Positions 18,026 to 25,984 of a stretch of DNA of 42,669 nucleotides are shown here, piece after piece (position 1 is the stretch's first letter; each line of letters begins with the position of its first letter). Both the position numbers and the translations under genes were made by a program. The stretch lies in NCBI RefSeq assembly GCF_003992315.1, contig NZ_RQVE01000014.1, positions 1 to 42,669 of the forward strand, given 5' to 3'. This DNA comes from Veillonella sp. 3891 (lineage in GTDB: Bacteria > Bacillota > Negativicutes > Veillonellales > Veillonellaceae). The notes under the pieces are model-generated. The model saw nothing but the letters and a program-made list of their open reading frames with translations. It was not told where the DNA came from and searched no databases.

Positions 18026-18340
18026 TTATGGTTGCGAAATAATCCGTGGCGCTGCTACCTTAAACACTTCACTCAACAATGGTAAAAATCGACCTTCAAT
18101 TAATGTACGATTTCGTTCACTTTTCGTAATCAACCACAAGGCTGTCCCATTGTATTTGATAGAAATTAAACTGTTGATATATTGATCAAAATCGGATTGT
18201 CCCATTTTCTCACGCAATTCTAATAACAAAGAATGCAATGGCTCACCTTGATACTCAGGACGTTCCAACACTGGTGTAAATACTACTTCATAGACAGAAT
18301 CACTATATTGATTCGGACCTGCAGAACTTTGAAAATCCAT
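18026..18340 (-). CDS. Small protein resembling DnaA domain I
   Basis: 104 residues. From about residue 40 the sequence (LLLELREKMGQSDFDQYINS, then ISIKYNGTALWLITKSERN, then EGRFLPLLSEVFKV) follows the pattern of DnaA N-terminal domain I: an amphipathic helix, a strand pair and a closing helix near a R-x-LPLL block. In DnaA this domain mediates self-association and binding to DnaB and regulators; no AAA+ or DNA-binding domain is present here. ATG at 18340 with a perfect AGGAGG site, only 9 bp after the HigA-like gene, and one terminator ends both. It could be a DnaA-interacting modulator or a third component of the toxin-antitoxin operon. The similarity is by eye and needs a profile search. 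Confidence 0.6.
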   Translation of the reverse strand: MDFQSSAGPNQYSDSVYEVVFTPVLERPEYQGEPLHSLLLELREKMGQSDFDQYINSLISIKYNGTALWLITKSERNRTLIEGRFLPLLSEVFKVAAPRIISQP

Positions 18341-18349
18341 GATAACCTC

Positions 18350-19399
18350 CTATGCACTATATGTGGCAATATATGTATTAAACTGATTATACCCTATAAT
18401 CTTATCTTTTTGTAGCCTTCCTATTACTAACGATACCCCTATTCCTTGAGTATCCGCAAATGCCTGAATCGTATCAATATTAATTGGTGTCTTGTCAATA
18501 AAATTCTTATAGGCAACTCCATCGATTAAACAAGAACTAGCTAATGAATCTACTTTTTGTTCATCATCATTACATGCACCATCAACTTTATAAATATCCC
18601 CCTCTATAATATGGATTAGCTCATGAAACAATGTAAACCAAAATATATCTGCTCTTTTTTGTCGTAAACTAATACCTACTATAATTTTTCGACTTGCATC
18701 ATCTATAAAAGATAATCCTTGTAAGAATGAGCTAGGAATATGAGGTACTAATACCAACGCTATACCACATTCTGAAAGAGCCATTCTAACCTCTTCAAAA
18801 AAGCTAAATGTTTCACATTTAGTAAATTGTTTTAAAAAAGCAATACATGCTAATAACTTTTCTTTTGAATAGCGACACAAACTTACATCTCTTGCTTGTA
18901 ATTTTGCATATTGAGCTATCACTAATTTTGCACGCATAGCCTTATCTGTATCTCCTAATTGACGACAAATAATTGGTAAAATACGCGTATCATCCAATAG
19001 GCTCAAATTAGCAACTTCAAAGAACTGACACAAATTAATATGCCTATCCACATGATTACTAGCCTTATCAACCATATGAGCTTTTACCATATCCTTATAT
19101 GGAAAACTATTAATAAAATTAATCTCTTTATCTGCTAAGTTTTCAGTCTCAACCTTAGCCAAGTCCTCCCTATATAAGGACTCTAAACGATTCCAAAATC
19201 GCGCTGGCACCCCCAATACTCGTTCTAATCTATTGGCTACCTCATTTGTCAGGCTGACCTTTCCATTTAACAAATTACTTACATGCTTCTCGGACATATT
19301 CATACGCAATGCAAATTCCTTTTGATTCATATTACGTATATCTAATTGTTCTCGTATCGATTCCCCTGGCGGAACCGCTATATATGATTTGCTTTCCAT
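18350..19399 (-). CDS. HigA-type antitoxin fused to an ImmA/IrrE-like peptidase domain
   Basis: 349 residues. The XRE helix-turn-helix at about 10-70 (PGESIREQLDIRNMNQKEFA, MSEKHVSNLLNGK, then RVLGVPARFWNRLE) is the HigA/VapI pattern. A helical linker follows, then a zinc-peptidase-like domain with FWFTLFHELIHIIEGD (HExxH at about 263-267), as in ImmA/IrrE proteins. It would repress its own promoter and neutralise the toxin; the peptidase part may cleave a regulator or sense a signal. ATG at 19399 preceded by GGAGAG, 24 bp after the toxin stop codon, giving toxin-first order as in higBA. Confidence 0.85.
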   Translation of the reverse strand: MESKSYIAVPPGESIREQLDIRNMNQKEFALRMNMSEKHVSNLLNGKVSLTNEVANRLERVLGVPARFWNRLESLYREDLAKVETENLADKEINFINSFPYKDMVKAHMVDKASNHVDRHINLCQFFEVANLSLLDDTRILPIICRQLGDTDKAMRAKLVIAQYAKLQARDVSLCRYSKEKLLACIAFLKQFTKCETFSFFEEVRMALSECGIALVLVPHIPSSFLQGLSFIDDASRKIIVGISLRQKRADIFWFTLFHELIHIIEGDIYKVDGACNDDEQKVDSLASSCLIDGVAYKNFIDKTPINIDTIQAFADTQGIGVSLVIGRLQKDKIIGYNQFNTYIATYSA

Positions 19400-19423
19400 A
19401 ATTTCTTTCTCTCCTTAATAATT

Positions 19424-19727
19424 TCAATGATAATCTATTATCTCTATAATTTTTACAATTTTGAGCGCTCCCGTATCCTTATCTTTTTCAAAAATCAATC
19501 TAAATGGCTGGACAAGATCAACTGCATACTCACCCAATCTATTGCCTAATAAAGCATGACACCTTCCAACCTGAAATTGAATCATCTCTTCTATGGAATC
19601 AGAAGATCTAATCTCATTAATTCTAATTTTAATTTTTCTTGCCATATCTGGACCATAGGTTTTTACTGCTATTTTTTTTGTCTTCACATACTTTCTCTAA
19701 TTTTTTAGATTTATATGTAATCTCCAA
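19424..19727 (-). pseudogene. HigB/RelE-type toxin with +1 base in an A8 tract
   Basis: The family normally starts with a M-E-I-x-YKSKKLEK-C block and is about 100 residues long. Here the frame from TTG at 19725-19727 (AGGTGG site, 7-nt spacing) reads LEITYKSKKLEKVCED and then meets eight A (minus strand, 19672-19679). With seven A the frame would continue as KKIAVKTYGPDMARKI to FRLIFEKD and end at 19424, giving exactly 100 residues. As sequenced, the toxin lacks its first 17-18 residues unless it starts at a poor GTG at 19687 (87 residues). RelE-fold toxins are usually ribosome-dependent mRNA endonucleases. Slippage of one A would restore it, so it may be switchable, silenced or a sequencing error. 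Confidence 0.8.
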
Positions 19728-19749
19728 TGCATCACCACCTAATAGATTA

Positions 19750-19774
19750 AAAATTAACCTTATAGGTTAATTTT
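19750..19774. promoter_or_regulatory. Operator palindrome of the HigBA operon
   Basis: A perfect inverted repeat, AAAATTAACCT - TAT - AGGTTAATTTT, overlaps the -10 box and the predicted transcription start. It is the natural binding site for the HigA-type repressor. Confidence 0.75.
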
Positions 19775-19798
19775 ATCATTACTGTTATAATATAGCAA
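19770..19798 (-). promoter_or_regulatory. Promoter of the HigBA operon
   Basis: -35 TTGCTA (19793-19798), 17-bp spacer, -10 TAAAAT (19770-19775). Operator binding would block it. Confidence 0.7.
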
Positions 19799-19849
19799 TA
19801 TAGATTAAATCTAATTAATTCCCCCAATATTATGTTATCCTTAAAATTC

Positions 19850-19878
19850 AAAAAGGCTTTCACTTTTGTGAAAGCCTT
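19850..19878 (-). terminator. Terminator of the PAP2 phosphatase gene
   Basis: Perfect 11-bp stem AAGGCTTTCAC / GTGAAAGCCTT with a 4-nt loop, followed on the minus strand by TTTTT. It sits 52 bp past the stop codon. Confidence 0.85.
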
Positions 19879-19929
19879 ATAGATAGAACCCTTAATCTTT
19901 ATTTAGTTAGTCAACTAAGTAGATTCTCT

Positions 19930-20523
19930 CTACACATCTCTTCTACTTTGAAATCGTTTTACATACTCTCGCATGAGTCGTGTATCTAATCCTCTATACA
20001 TTCGTACCACGCCACGACGTATAGTTTTATTGTAGATAGCAGTCAAAATCCACACAAGGATGAAAGCCCCTAGTATATCCCCAGGGTAATGATTCCCCAC
20101 AAATACACGAGAAAATCCCACTAAGATAGAACCATAGACCATCCATGTACCTTGATTCCACCGATAAAATAAGATACCACAAGCGATAGCCATAGTGCCT
20201 ACTGCATGATCACTTGGGAAACTAGCATCCGCTGCATGATTTAAAATTAAGATGGCATCTGGATGATCTACAAAAGGACGATTTTCATAGAACATGGAGC
20301 CTATAATGAAACTACCAATCAGGCAGATAACTAACAGCACACCTGTTGCGAAACTTTCACCACGAAGTTTAAAGCTGCCTGTACGGAAGCCTTTCACATA
20401 TAACCAAGCCAATATGAGTATATATAGGTACGGCACCAGTTTAGAAATCGATATCATCAATGCATCCGCTATCACACTGCGGTTGGCGAGACCATTGATG
20501 AGCGAGAACAACCAATCATTCAT
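19930..20523 (-). CDS. PAP2-family phosphatase (undecaprenyl-diphosphatase BcrC-like)
   Basis: 197 residues from the ATG at 20523, chosen for the GGAAGGTG site 6 nt upstream; an ATG at 20538 is less well placed. The PAP2 motifs are ENRPF (motif 1; the usual upstream Lys is not obvious), FPSDHAVGT (motif 2, catalytic His) and SRVFVGNHYPGDI (motif 3, Arg and His). Five to six hydrophobic segments place it in the inner membrane with the active site outside. The family dephosphorylates undecaprenyl pyrophosphate or related lipid phosphates, feeding the lipid carrier back to cell-wall and glycan synthesis. It has its own promoter and terminator. Confidence 0.9.
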   Translation of the reverse strand: MNDWLFSLINGLANRSVIADALMISISKLVPYLYILILAWLYVKGFRTGSFKLRGESFATGVLLVICLIGSFIIGSMFYENRPFVDHPDAILILNHAADASFPSDHAVGTMAIACGILFYRWNQGTWMVYGSILVGFSRVFVGNHYPGDILGAFILVWILTAIYNKTIRRGVVRMYRGLDTRLMREYVKRFQSRRDV

Positions 20524-20566
20524 TATAACACCTTCCATTTCCTAACAAAGAGATAAATTATTTTCT

Positions 20567-20597
20567 ATTATATCACGTTTTCTAATCATCATGTAAA
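20567..20597 (-). promoter_or_regulatory. Promoter of the PAP2 gene
   Basis: Perfect -10 TATAAT (20567-20572). The best -35 is TTTACA (20592-20597) with a long 19-bp spacer. Confidence 0.55.
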
Positions 20598-20727
20598 GAA
20601 TATATGGTGCCGGGCTCTCATGATAAAATAACATTGCATTCATACCCTCGTTATAAAGTTCATATCACCCAGCCGATTAGAAACAAAGATTAACACACAC
20701 TCTCTATCTCTCTATATATAGATAGAC

Positions 20728-20755
20728 AAAAAGAACCCCTGGAGGAGTTCTTTTA
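20728..20755 (-). terminator. Terminator of the frameshifted SLH porin
   Basis: AAAAGAACTCC-type hairpin with a TCCA loop and a TTTTT tail on the minus strand. It is a variant of the UUCG-loop terminators of the neighbouring porins. Confidence 0.75.
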
Positions 20756-20769
20756 GGTATTATCTTTAT

Positions 20770-22036
20770 CTAAAAATTAACATTTACATCTATACCATAG
20801 TAATTTGGCAACTTTTCACCATCTTGTGTTTTACTGCGATAACCAGCATACGCAGATACTCCTAGATTTTTAGCTATTGTATAGTCTACGGTCCCTAACC
20901 AACCTTTATAATCTGCATGACCATAATCATCACTTCCAACTTTATGTGTAGGTGTTTTCCAGGTTCTGTATTTTACAAATGTTTCTTTTTTAAAGTCAAA
21001 ATACTGGACCTTAGCTCCCCATGTACCTGGTTTTGTGATATCAGCTGAGCCGTAGCCGATACCAGCAGTCCATGCTTCACCATTTGCACCTTGTCGCTCT
21101 TTTCTGATATATTCACCGCCTAGCCAAATATTATTATGATGACCAAGCCTTAAATCTACCGAAGCGCCAAAAATATCTGTTGTTTTTTTTAGTTTCGAAT
21201 CCATTATTTTTTGAACCATGACGATCTAAATAAAACCCTTTAACTGTAGCTTTATCATTTATACGATAATTTAGTTGATATACGGATACAGCAGACTTAT
21301 CATTAGAGGCAATATACCCATGAGCAAAAATAGCGTTTAAGTTATCCTTTTCATAACTAACTATCGCCCCTCGTAAACTATCATCATAAGAAAGACCGTT
21401 ACCAACAATATAATCTTTTTTACCTACAGTAGCTAGAGTATGATCGTTAATTTTATATTGAACATATGCTTCATCTATACCATTTCCAGCATCCCCTCCT
21501 GGACCAGAGGAGCTACCTGAAAAAGGAGTATCACCTGAATGCAATCGTACGCCTACTTTTGTTCTATCGTTAGCTTCTGCCTCAAATTTTACTCTTGCAC
21601 GATATAAGAACGCAGATTTATCTGATTTTGTCTTTTTAGTATCAAGATCCATATTCGTATATCTTAACCGTGCATCCCCACTAAATTTAAAGTTCCCCAC
21701 TTTATCTTCTAATCTATTCACTCGCACGCCAAATGCTTGCAATTCATTAGCAAATTCATTCGCCAAACGTTGGATAACTGCTTTTTGCTCTGCTGTTACT
21801 TCATCTTGATGCGCATCAGCTCTAGCGATCATTTGTGCCATTTCATAACGAGTGATGTTACGTTGACCTTTGAACGTGCCATCTGGATAACCTTGGATAA
21901 CCCCTTCTGCTGCCAATCGTTCTACAGCTTGATATGCCCAATCTTGTGCTGTTACATCAGAAAATGGATGTGCTGCCAAGGCAGATGTTACACCCAACAC
22001 CGCTGTTGCTGCTAATACTGCTAATTGTTTTCTCAT
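20770..22036 (-). pseudogene. SLH-domain porin (OmpM type), broken in an A8 tract
   Basis: Signal peptide to about residue 22, SLH domain (HPFSDVTAQDWAYQAVERLA ... GYPDGTFKGQRNITRYEMAQ), coiled coil, then beta-barrel. The frame changes at eight A (minus strand 21183-21190). With seven A it would read FETKKTTDIFGASVDLRLG, matching the sister porins (for example NYFGGAVDTHFG), and run on to a C-terminal VNVNF at 20770. The total length is exactly one base over 422 codons. The N-terminal region is the most divergent of the six (MRKQ start, ALAAHPF, HQDEVTAEQ), so it has escaped the homogenisation seen in the others. The present product would lose the last third of its barrel and the C-terminal Phe signal. 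Confidence 0.9.
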
Positions 22037-22113
22037 AATGAATACCCTTTATAAAAACAAATAATACCCTTGTCCATTCATATAGAAGATCAGATACTGT
22101 TATGTATTACTTT

Positions 22114-22140
22114 CCATTGAGCATCCCCGCATTCTCATCG
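22114..22140 (-). promoter_or_regulatory. Degenerate copy of the porin leader element
   Basis: At the expected place the minus strand reads roughly GAGAATGCGGGGATGCTCAATGG, only a partial match to the element in the other five leaders. The 504-bp gap 22037-22540 otherwise holds the promoter at 22195-22223 and the neighbour's terminator; I see nothing in 22230-22490. Confidence 0.4.
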
Positions 22141-22194
22141 AGTAGCAAGTAGCTCTACATGCATCCCCTTACTATATCTGTTAGACTTGCTTTA

Positions 22195-22223
22195 ATAGTA
22201 TCATAGGTATACATTAAATGCAA
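22195..22223 (-). promoter_or_regulatory. Promoter of porin 1 (20770-22036)
   Basis: -35 TTGCAT (22218-22223), 17-bp spacer, -10 TACTAT (22195-22200), giving a leader of about 150 nt. Confidence 0.65.
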
Positions 22224-22492
22224 TTTATATAGACATCTATACACACTTTGTGAATATACAATTTATTCTAAAAGTAAATCATCATATGCTAATCCCTAGT
22301 ATGTATCTACACCGATAGAATAGGTCTTACCCTTACTGATATCTACTATACACATAAAATAGGTGCATGCACTAGATTCCACAACATAACCATTATTAGC
22401 CTTTATGATTTTTATTATATATTATGTTATCCCCTGAATAATAAATTTATATTCTAGGCGCTCATAAGTGTATTTTATACTATCAAGTATGC

Positions 22493-22522
22493 AAAAAAAG
22501 AACTCCCGAAGGAGTTCTTTTT
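22493..22522 (-). terminator. UUCG-loop terminator of porin 2
   Basis: AAAAAGAACTCC / GGAGTTCTTTTT with a C(UUCG)G tetraloop in the minus-strand RNA, then seven U. 18 bp past the stop codon. Confidence 0.92.
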
Positions 22523-22540
22523 ATATGTGTAACTATCAAA

Positions 22541-23776
22541 TTAGAATTTGTAGTTAAGTTCTGCACGATAGTATTCAGGCAAGTCAACAGATTTATTATT
22601 ATCATCTTTTTTCTTGCTGTCAAATGTAGCATAAGCAGATAAACCAATGTTTTTAGCTACAGTGTAATCAACAGTTGCTAAGTAACCTCTGTAGTTGCGG
22701 TTTTGATCGTTCAAGTTCCAAGTATTGGATACTACTGGAGCTTCTTTTTTCAAATCAAAGTATTGAACTTTTGCACCCCAAGTACCAGCTTTAGCCATAT
22801 CAGCTTCGCCATAACCTACGCCTGCTGTCCAAGCTTCGCCTGCAGCACCTGTAGCTTCTTCTTTAGCATACCCGCCACCAACCCAAACTTTGGAGCCTAA
22901 TTTAGCATCAACAGATGCACCATATACACTATTTCCATCTTTTTCATGAATATCAGCGTAGAAACCTTTAACAGTTACTTTTTCTACTGGTTTGTAGTTT
23001 AATTGGTAAACCGTTACTTGAGCATTATCTTTACGTTCAACACCTTCTGCTTCGCCACCTTGTAAGTAACCGTATGCAACAGAAGCATTCAATTTATCTT
23101 TACCAGCTGTTACTACTGCACCTTCGAATACATCATCATATACAAGGCCATTACCAACCATCAAGTCTTGACGACCAGCAGTTGCAGTTACGTATTTACC
23201 GAAGTTATGTTGTACATATACACGGTCAAGCGCTGTTGTTGGGTTACCTTTTCCACCAAACTCTTCTTTTTCGCCCACTAAACGAACTACTGCTTTTGTG
23301 TTGTCATTTACAGTTGCTTCGAATTGTACACGGCCACGGTAGTCAAATTTAGATTTATAAGTCTCGGATTTATCAGCATTTTCAACTTTTCTATTTTGGT
23401 AACGAAGACGAGCATCACCAGTGAATGCGAAGTTGCCTACTTTGTTTTCCAATGTGGAAACACGAACGCCCAAGTTGTTCAATTCAGTGGAGAATTCGTT
23501 AGCCAAACGGTTGATGATAGCGTTTTGTTCAGCGTCAACACGATCTTGACGAGCCATAGCTTTTGCTACCATTTGAGCCATTTCAAAACGAGTGATGTTG
23601 TTTTGGCCTTGGAAAGTGCCATCTGGATAGCCGTTAACTACGCCTTGGGAAGCCAATTGAGCTACTGCTTGGTATGCCCAATCTTGTGGAGTTACGTCTG
23701 CAAATGGGTTTGCTGCGAATGCAGAAGTTACACCCAATACTGCTGTTGCAGCTAATACTGCTAAATGTTTTTTCAT
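22541..23776 (-). CDS. SLH-domain porin (OmpM type), porin 2
   Basis: 411 residues. Signal peptide with likely cut at AFA-ANPF (about 21-22). SLH domain about 23-75 (NPFADVTPQDWAYQAVAQLA, GYPDGTFQGQNNITRFEMAQ), which in Veillonella-type envelopes binds polyamine-modified peptidoglycan. A coiled coil follows at about 76-112 (DRVDAEQNAIINRLANEF ... LENKVGNF), then a beta-barrel beginning FTGDARLRYQNRK and ending AELNYKF with the outer-membrane terminal Phe. It tethers the outer membrane to the wall and forms a diffusion pore. It belongs to the shorter subgroup (403-421 residues) with 20770, 24249 and 27806. GAGAGG site before the ATG at 23776. Confidence 0.93.
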   Translation of the reverse strand: MKKHLAVLAATAVLGVTSAFAANPFADVTPQDWAYQAVAQLASQGVVNGYPDGTFQGQNNITRFEMAQMVAKAMARQDRVDAEQNAIINRLANEFSTELNNLGVRVSTLENKVGNFAFTGDARLRYQNRKVENADKSETYKSKFDYRGRVQFEATVNDNTKAVVRLVGEKEEFGGKGNPTTALDRVYVQHNFGKYVTATAGRQDLMVGNGLVYDDVFEGAVVTAGKDKLNASVAYGYLQGGEAEGVERKDNAQVTVYQLNYKPVEKVTVKGFYADIHEKDGNSVYGASVDAKLGSKVWVGGGYAKEEATGAAGEAWTAGVGYGEADMAKAGTWGAKVQYFDLKKEAPVVSNTWNLNDQNRNYRGYLATVDYTVAKNIGLSAYATFDSKKKDDNNKSVDLPEYYRAELNYKF

Positions 23777-23861
23777 GATAATTACCTCTCAATGAAAAAT
23801 AAAATAATATACATTGTCTCCTAAGCTTAGATAGATTCGAGCATATCATTGTACTACTTTT

Positions 23862-23886
23862 CAATGGAGTGTCCACGTTTCCTCAC
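23862..23886 (-). promoter_or_regulatory. Conserved leader element of porin 2
   Basis: Minus strand GTGAGGAAACGTGGACACTCC then ATTG, about 90 nt before the start codon and inside the predicted 5' UTR. In the 472-bp gap 23777-24248 I also see the promoter and the next terminator; 23980-24200 shows nothing else. Confidence 0.75.
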
Positions 23887-23944
23887 ATACTAGTAGATAC
23901 ATCGCTATCCTCTAATCTATATTATTCTTATTTGACTTGTGAAT

Positions 23945-23973
23945 ATCATACCACATACTACATTAAAACTCAA
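23945..23973 (-). promoter_or_regulatory. Promoter of porin 2
   Basis: -35 TTGAGT (23968-23973), 17-bp spacer, -10 TATGAT (23945-23950); leader of about 160 nt. Confidence 0.7.
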
Positions 23974-24200
23974 TACCTTATCATCGTTTTATTGCACGAT
24001 ATGAAGATTTTAATTAAGAAAAAATTTCAATTAGCATTTATTTCTTTACCAAAAACTAAAACTTTTTTATCGTATGCTAATGGCTCGTTTTCTATAGTAT
24101 CCTCAACATGAATTATAGATCCTGAATAGATTAATTGCTGTCTCAAAATTTGACAAAGAGCTCAAATATAGCTTATTGAAATACTTATCAGATTAAAAAC

Positions 24201-24230
24201 AAAAAAAGAACTCCCGAAGGAGTTCTTTTT
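24201..24230 (-). terminator. UUCG-loop terminator of porin 3
   Basis: Same hairpin as at 22493-22522: 12-bp stem AAAAAGAACTCC / GGAGTTCTTTTT with UUCG loop and U run, 18 bp past the stop. Confidence 0.92.
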
Positions 24231-24248
24231 ATATGATTAACTTGCAAA

Positions 24249-25460
24249 TTAGAATTTGTAGTTAAGTTCTGCACGATAGGATTCAGCTTGTGCTTTGTTA
24301 GCTTGATCTTTAGTATCAATAGTAGCAGTAGCTGCAAGACCTACGTTTTTAGCTACAGCATATTTAGCTGTTGCATATACACCTTTATTACCTTTTTTCG
24401 CTAAACCTAGTGCGGAATCGATTACAGGCGCATCTTTTTTAATATTGTAGTATTGACCTTTAACAGACCAAGTACCTTGTTTTGCCATGTTATAATTTCC
24501 ATAACCTAAGCCCGCTGTCCAAGCTTCACCATTAGCACCTTGAGTTTCTGTTTTCACATATTCACCGCCAGCCCAAACTTTGTTGCCAAGTTTAAGATCT
24601 AGAGATGCACCATATGCATTATGTACATTTTTTTCATGAGCATCAGCATAGAAACCTTTTACTGCTAATTTTTCAGTTGGCATAGTGTTCAATTGATATA
24701 CTGTTACTTGGGAGTTTTCAGCACGAGTCGCTTTATCAAGTTCTAATTTACCATATGTTCCACTTTGTAGATAGCCATATGCCACAGACGCATTCAATTT
24801 ATCTTTACCAGCTGTAGCAACTACACCTTCAAAAGTACCACCATCAAATGCAAGACCATTACCAACTGTCAAATCTTGGCGACCAGCAGCTACAGTTGCA
24901 TATTTACCGAAGTTATGTTGTACATATACACGGTCAAGTTCAGCTTTAGGAGCACCCTCTGCACCGAACTCTTTGCTACCCGCTAAACGTACTACTGCTT
25001 TCGTATTGTCATTTACAGTTGCTTCGAATTTTACACGACCACGGTAGTCGAATTTAGAATCACGAGCATCGTTTTTACCAGTGTAACGAAGACGAGCATC
25101 ACCAGTGAATTTAAAGTTGCCCACTTTGTTTTCCAATGTAGCAACACGAACGCCTAAGTTGTTCAACTCAGCGGAGAATTCGTTAGCTAAACGGTTGATG
25201 ATTGCATTTTGTTCAGCGTCAACACGATCTTGACGAACTAATGCTTTAGCTACCATTTGTGCCATTTCGTAACGAGTGATGTTGTTTTGTCCTTTGAATG
25301 TACCATCTGGGTAGCCGTTAACTACGCCTTGTGCTGCCAATTGAGCTACTGCTTGGTATGCCCAATCTTGTGGTGTCACATCAGAGAAAGGATTTGCTGC
25401 AAACGCTGAAGTTACACCCAATACTGCTGTTGCTGCTAATACTGCTAAATGTTTTTTCAT
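24249..25460 (-). CDS. SLH-domain porin (OmpM type), porin 3
   Basis: 403 residues, the shortest of the six. Signal peptide, SLH domain (NPFSDVTPQDWAYQAVAQLA, GYPDGTFKGQNNITRYEMAQ) and coiled coil are nearly identical to the neighbours. The barrel starts FTGDARLRYTGKNDARDSKF with a very short first loop and ends AELNYKF. Barrel strands such as VNDNTKAVVRLAGSKEFG and VYVQHNFGKYATVAAGRQDL are shared, while surface-loop stretches differ. It has its own promoter, leader element and terminator, so each porin can be controlled separately. Confidence 0.93.
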   Translation of the reverse strand: MKKHLAVLAATAVLGVTSAFAANPFSDVTPQDWAYQAVAQLAAQGVVNGYPDGTFKGQNNITRYEMAQMVAKALVRQDRVDAEQNAIINRLANEFSAELNNLGVRVATLENKVGNFKFTGDARLRYTGKNDARDSKFDYRGRVKFEATVNDNTKAVVRLAGSKEFGAEGAPKAELDRVYVQHNFGKYATVAAGRQDLTVGNGLAFDGGTFEGVVATAGKDKLNASVAYGYLQSGTYGKLELDKATRAENSQVTVYQLNTMPTEKLAVKGFYADAHEKNVHNAYGASLDLKLGNKVWAGGEYVKTETQGANGEAWTAGLGYGNYNMAKQGTWSVKGQYYNIKKDAPVIDSALGLAKKGNKGVYATAKYAVAKNVGLAATATIDTKDQANKAQAESYRAELNYKF

Positions 25461-25545
25461 GATAATTACCTCTCAATGAAAAATAAAATAATATACATCG
25501 TCTCATATATATAGCTTGACTGATTATATCATCGTATTACTTTTC

Positions 25546-25567
25546 ATGGAGTGTCCAAGTTTCCTCA
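25546..25567 (-). promoter_or_regulatory. Conserved leader element of porin 3
   Basis: Minus strand TGAGGAAACTTGGACACTCC then ATG, about 90 nt before the start codon. The 524-bp gap 25461-25984 also holds the promoter and a terminator; 25660-25935 is AT-rich and shows nothing else. Confidence 0.75.
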
Positions 25568-25626
25568 ACATTCAGTAATGACATATCTATAATCTAAATC
25601 ATAGCAAACATACTTGACTTGAAAGT

Positions 25627-25656
25627 ATCATATCATAGAATATCCATATAAAGCAA
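25627..25656 (-). promoter_or_regulatory. Promoter of porin 3
   Basis: -35 TTGCTT (25651-25656), 18-bp spacer, -10 TATGAT (25627-25632). Confidence 0.65.
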
Positions 25657-25937
25657 ATACTTCCTAATAAATAAGCGTTTCGTTTATTTTTTGTATTCAA
25701 GATATATATACTTTTAATAATCATATCTAACTATTGGCTATAACATTTATTATTCCAATCTTTTCATACATCATTTTAGACCTTTAAAACTCCTATATCA
25801 AGATAATTAATAAAGACTTACTTAGCCCCAAGTTTCACTTAAATTGCAAATAAAAATTGAATACATTGACTCCATACTTTTAATACAATCCCTAAGTATA
25901 TGGAGTAATCCTATTTACAATCCATCATTTATCATAT

Positions 25938-25966
25938 AAAAAAGAACTCCCGAAGGAGTTCTTTTT
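25938..25966 (-). terminator. UUCG-loop terminator of porin 4
   Basis: Same 12-bp stem and UUCG loop as the sister terminators, 18 bp past the stop codon. Confidence 0.9.
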
Positions 25967-25984
25967 GTATGTGTAACTAGCAAA

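Noticed and set aside
20700-20726. TCTATC-rich imperfect palindrome
   Set aside because: Low-complexity sequence next to a terminator; no repeat elsewhere in the window.
23869-24111. Open frame on the plus strand between porins
   Set aside because: It crosses the porin 2 leader and promoter, has no ribosome site and no recognisable protein features.
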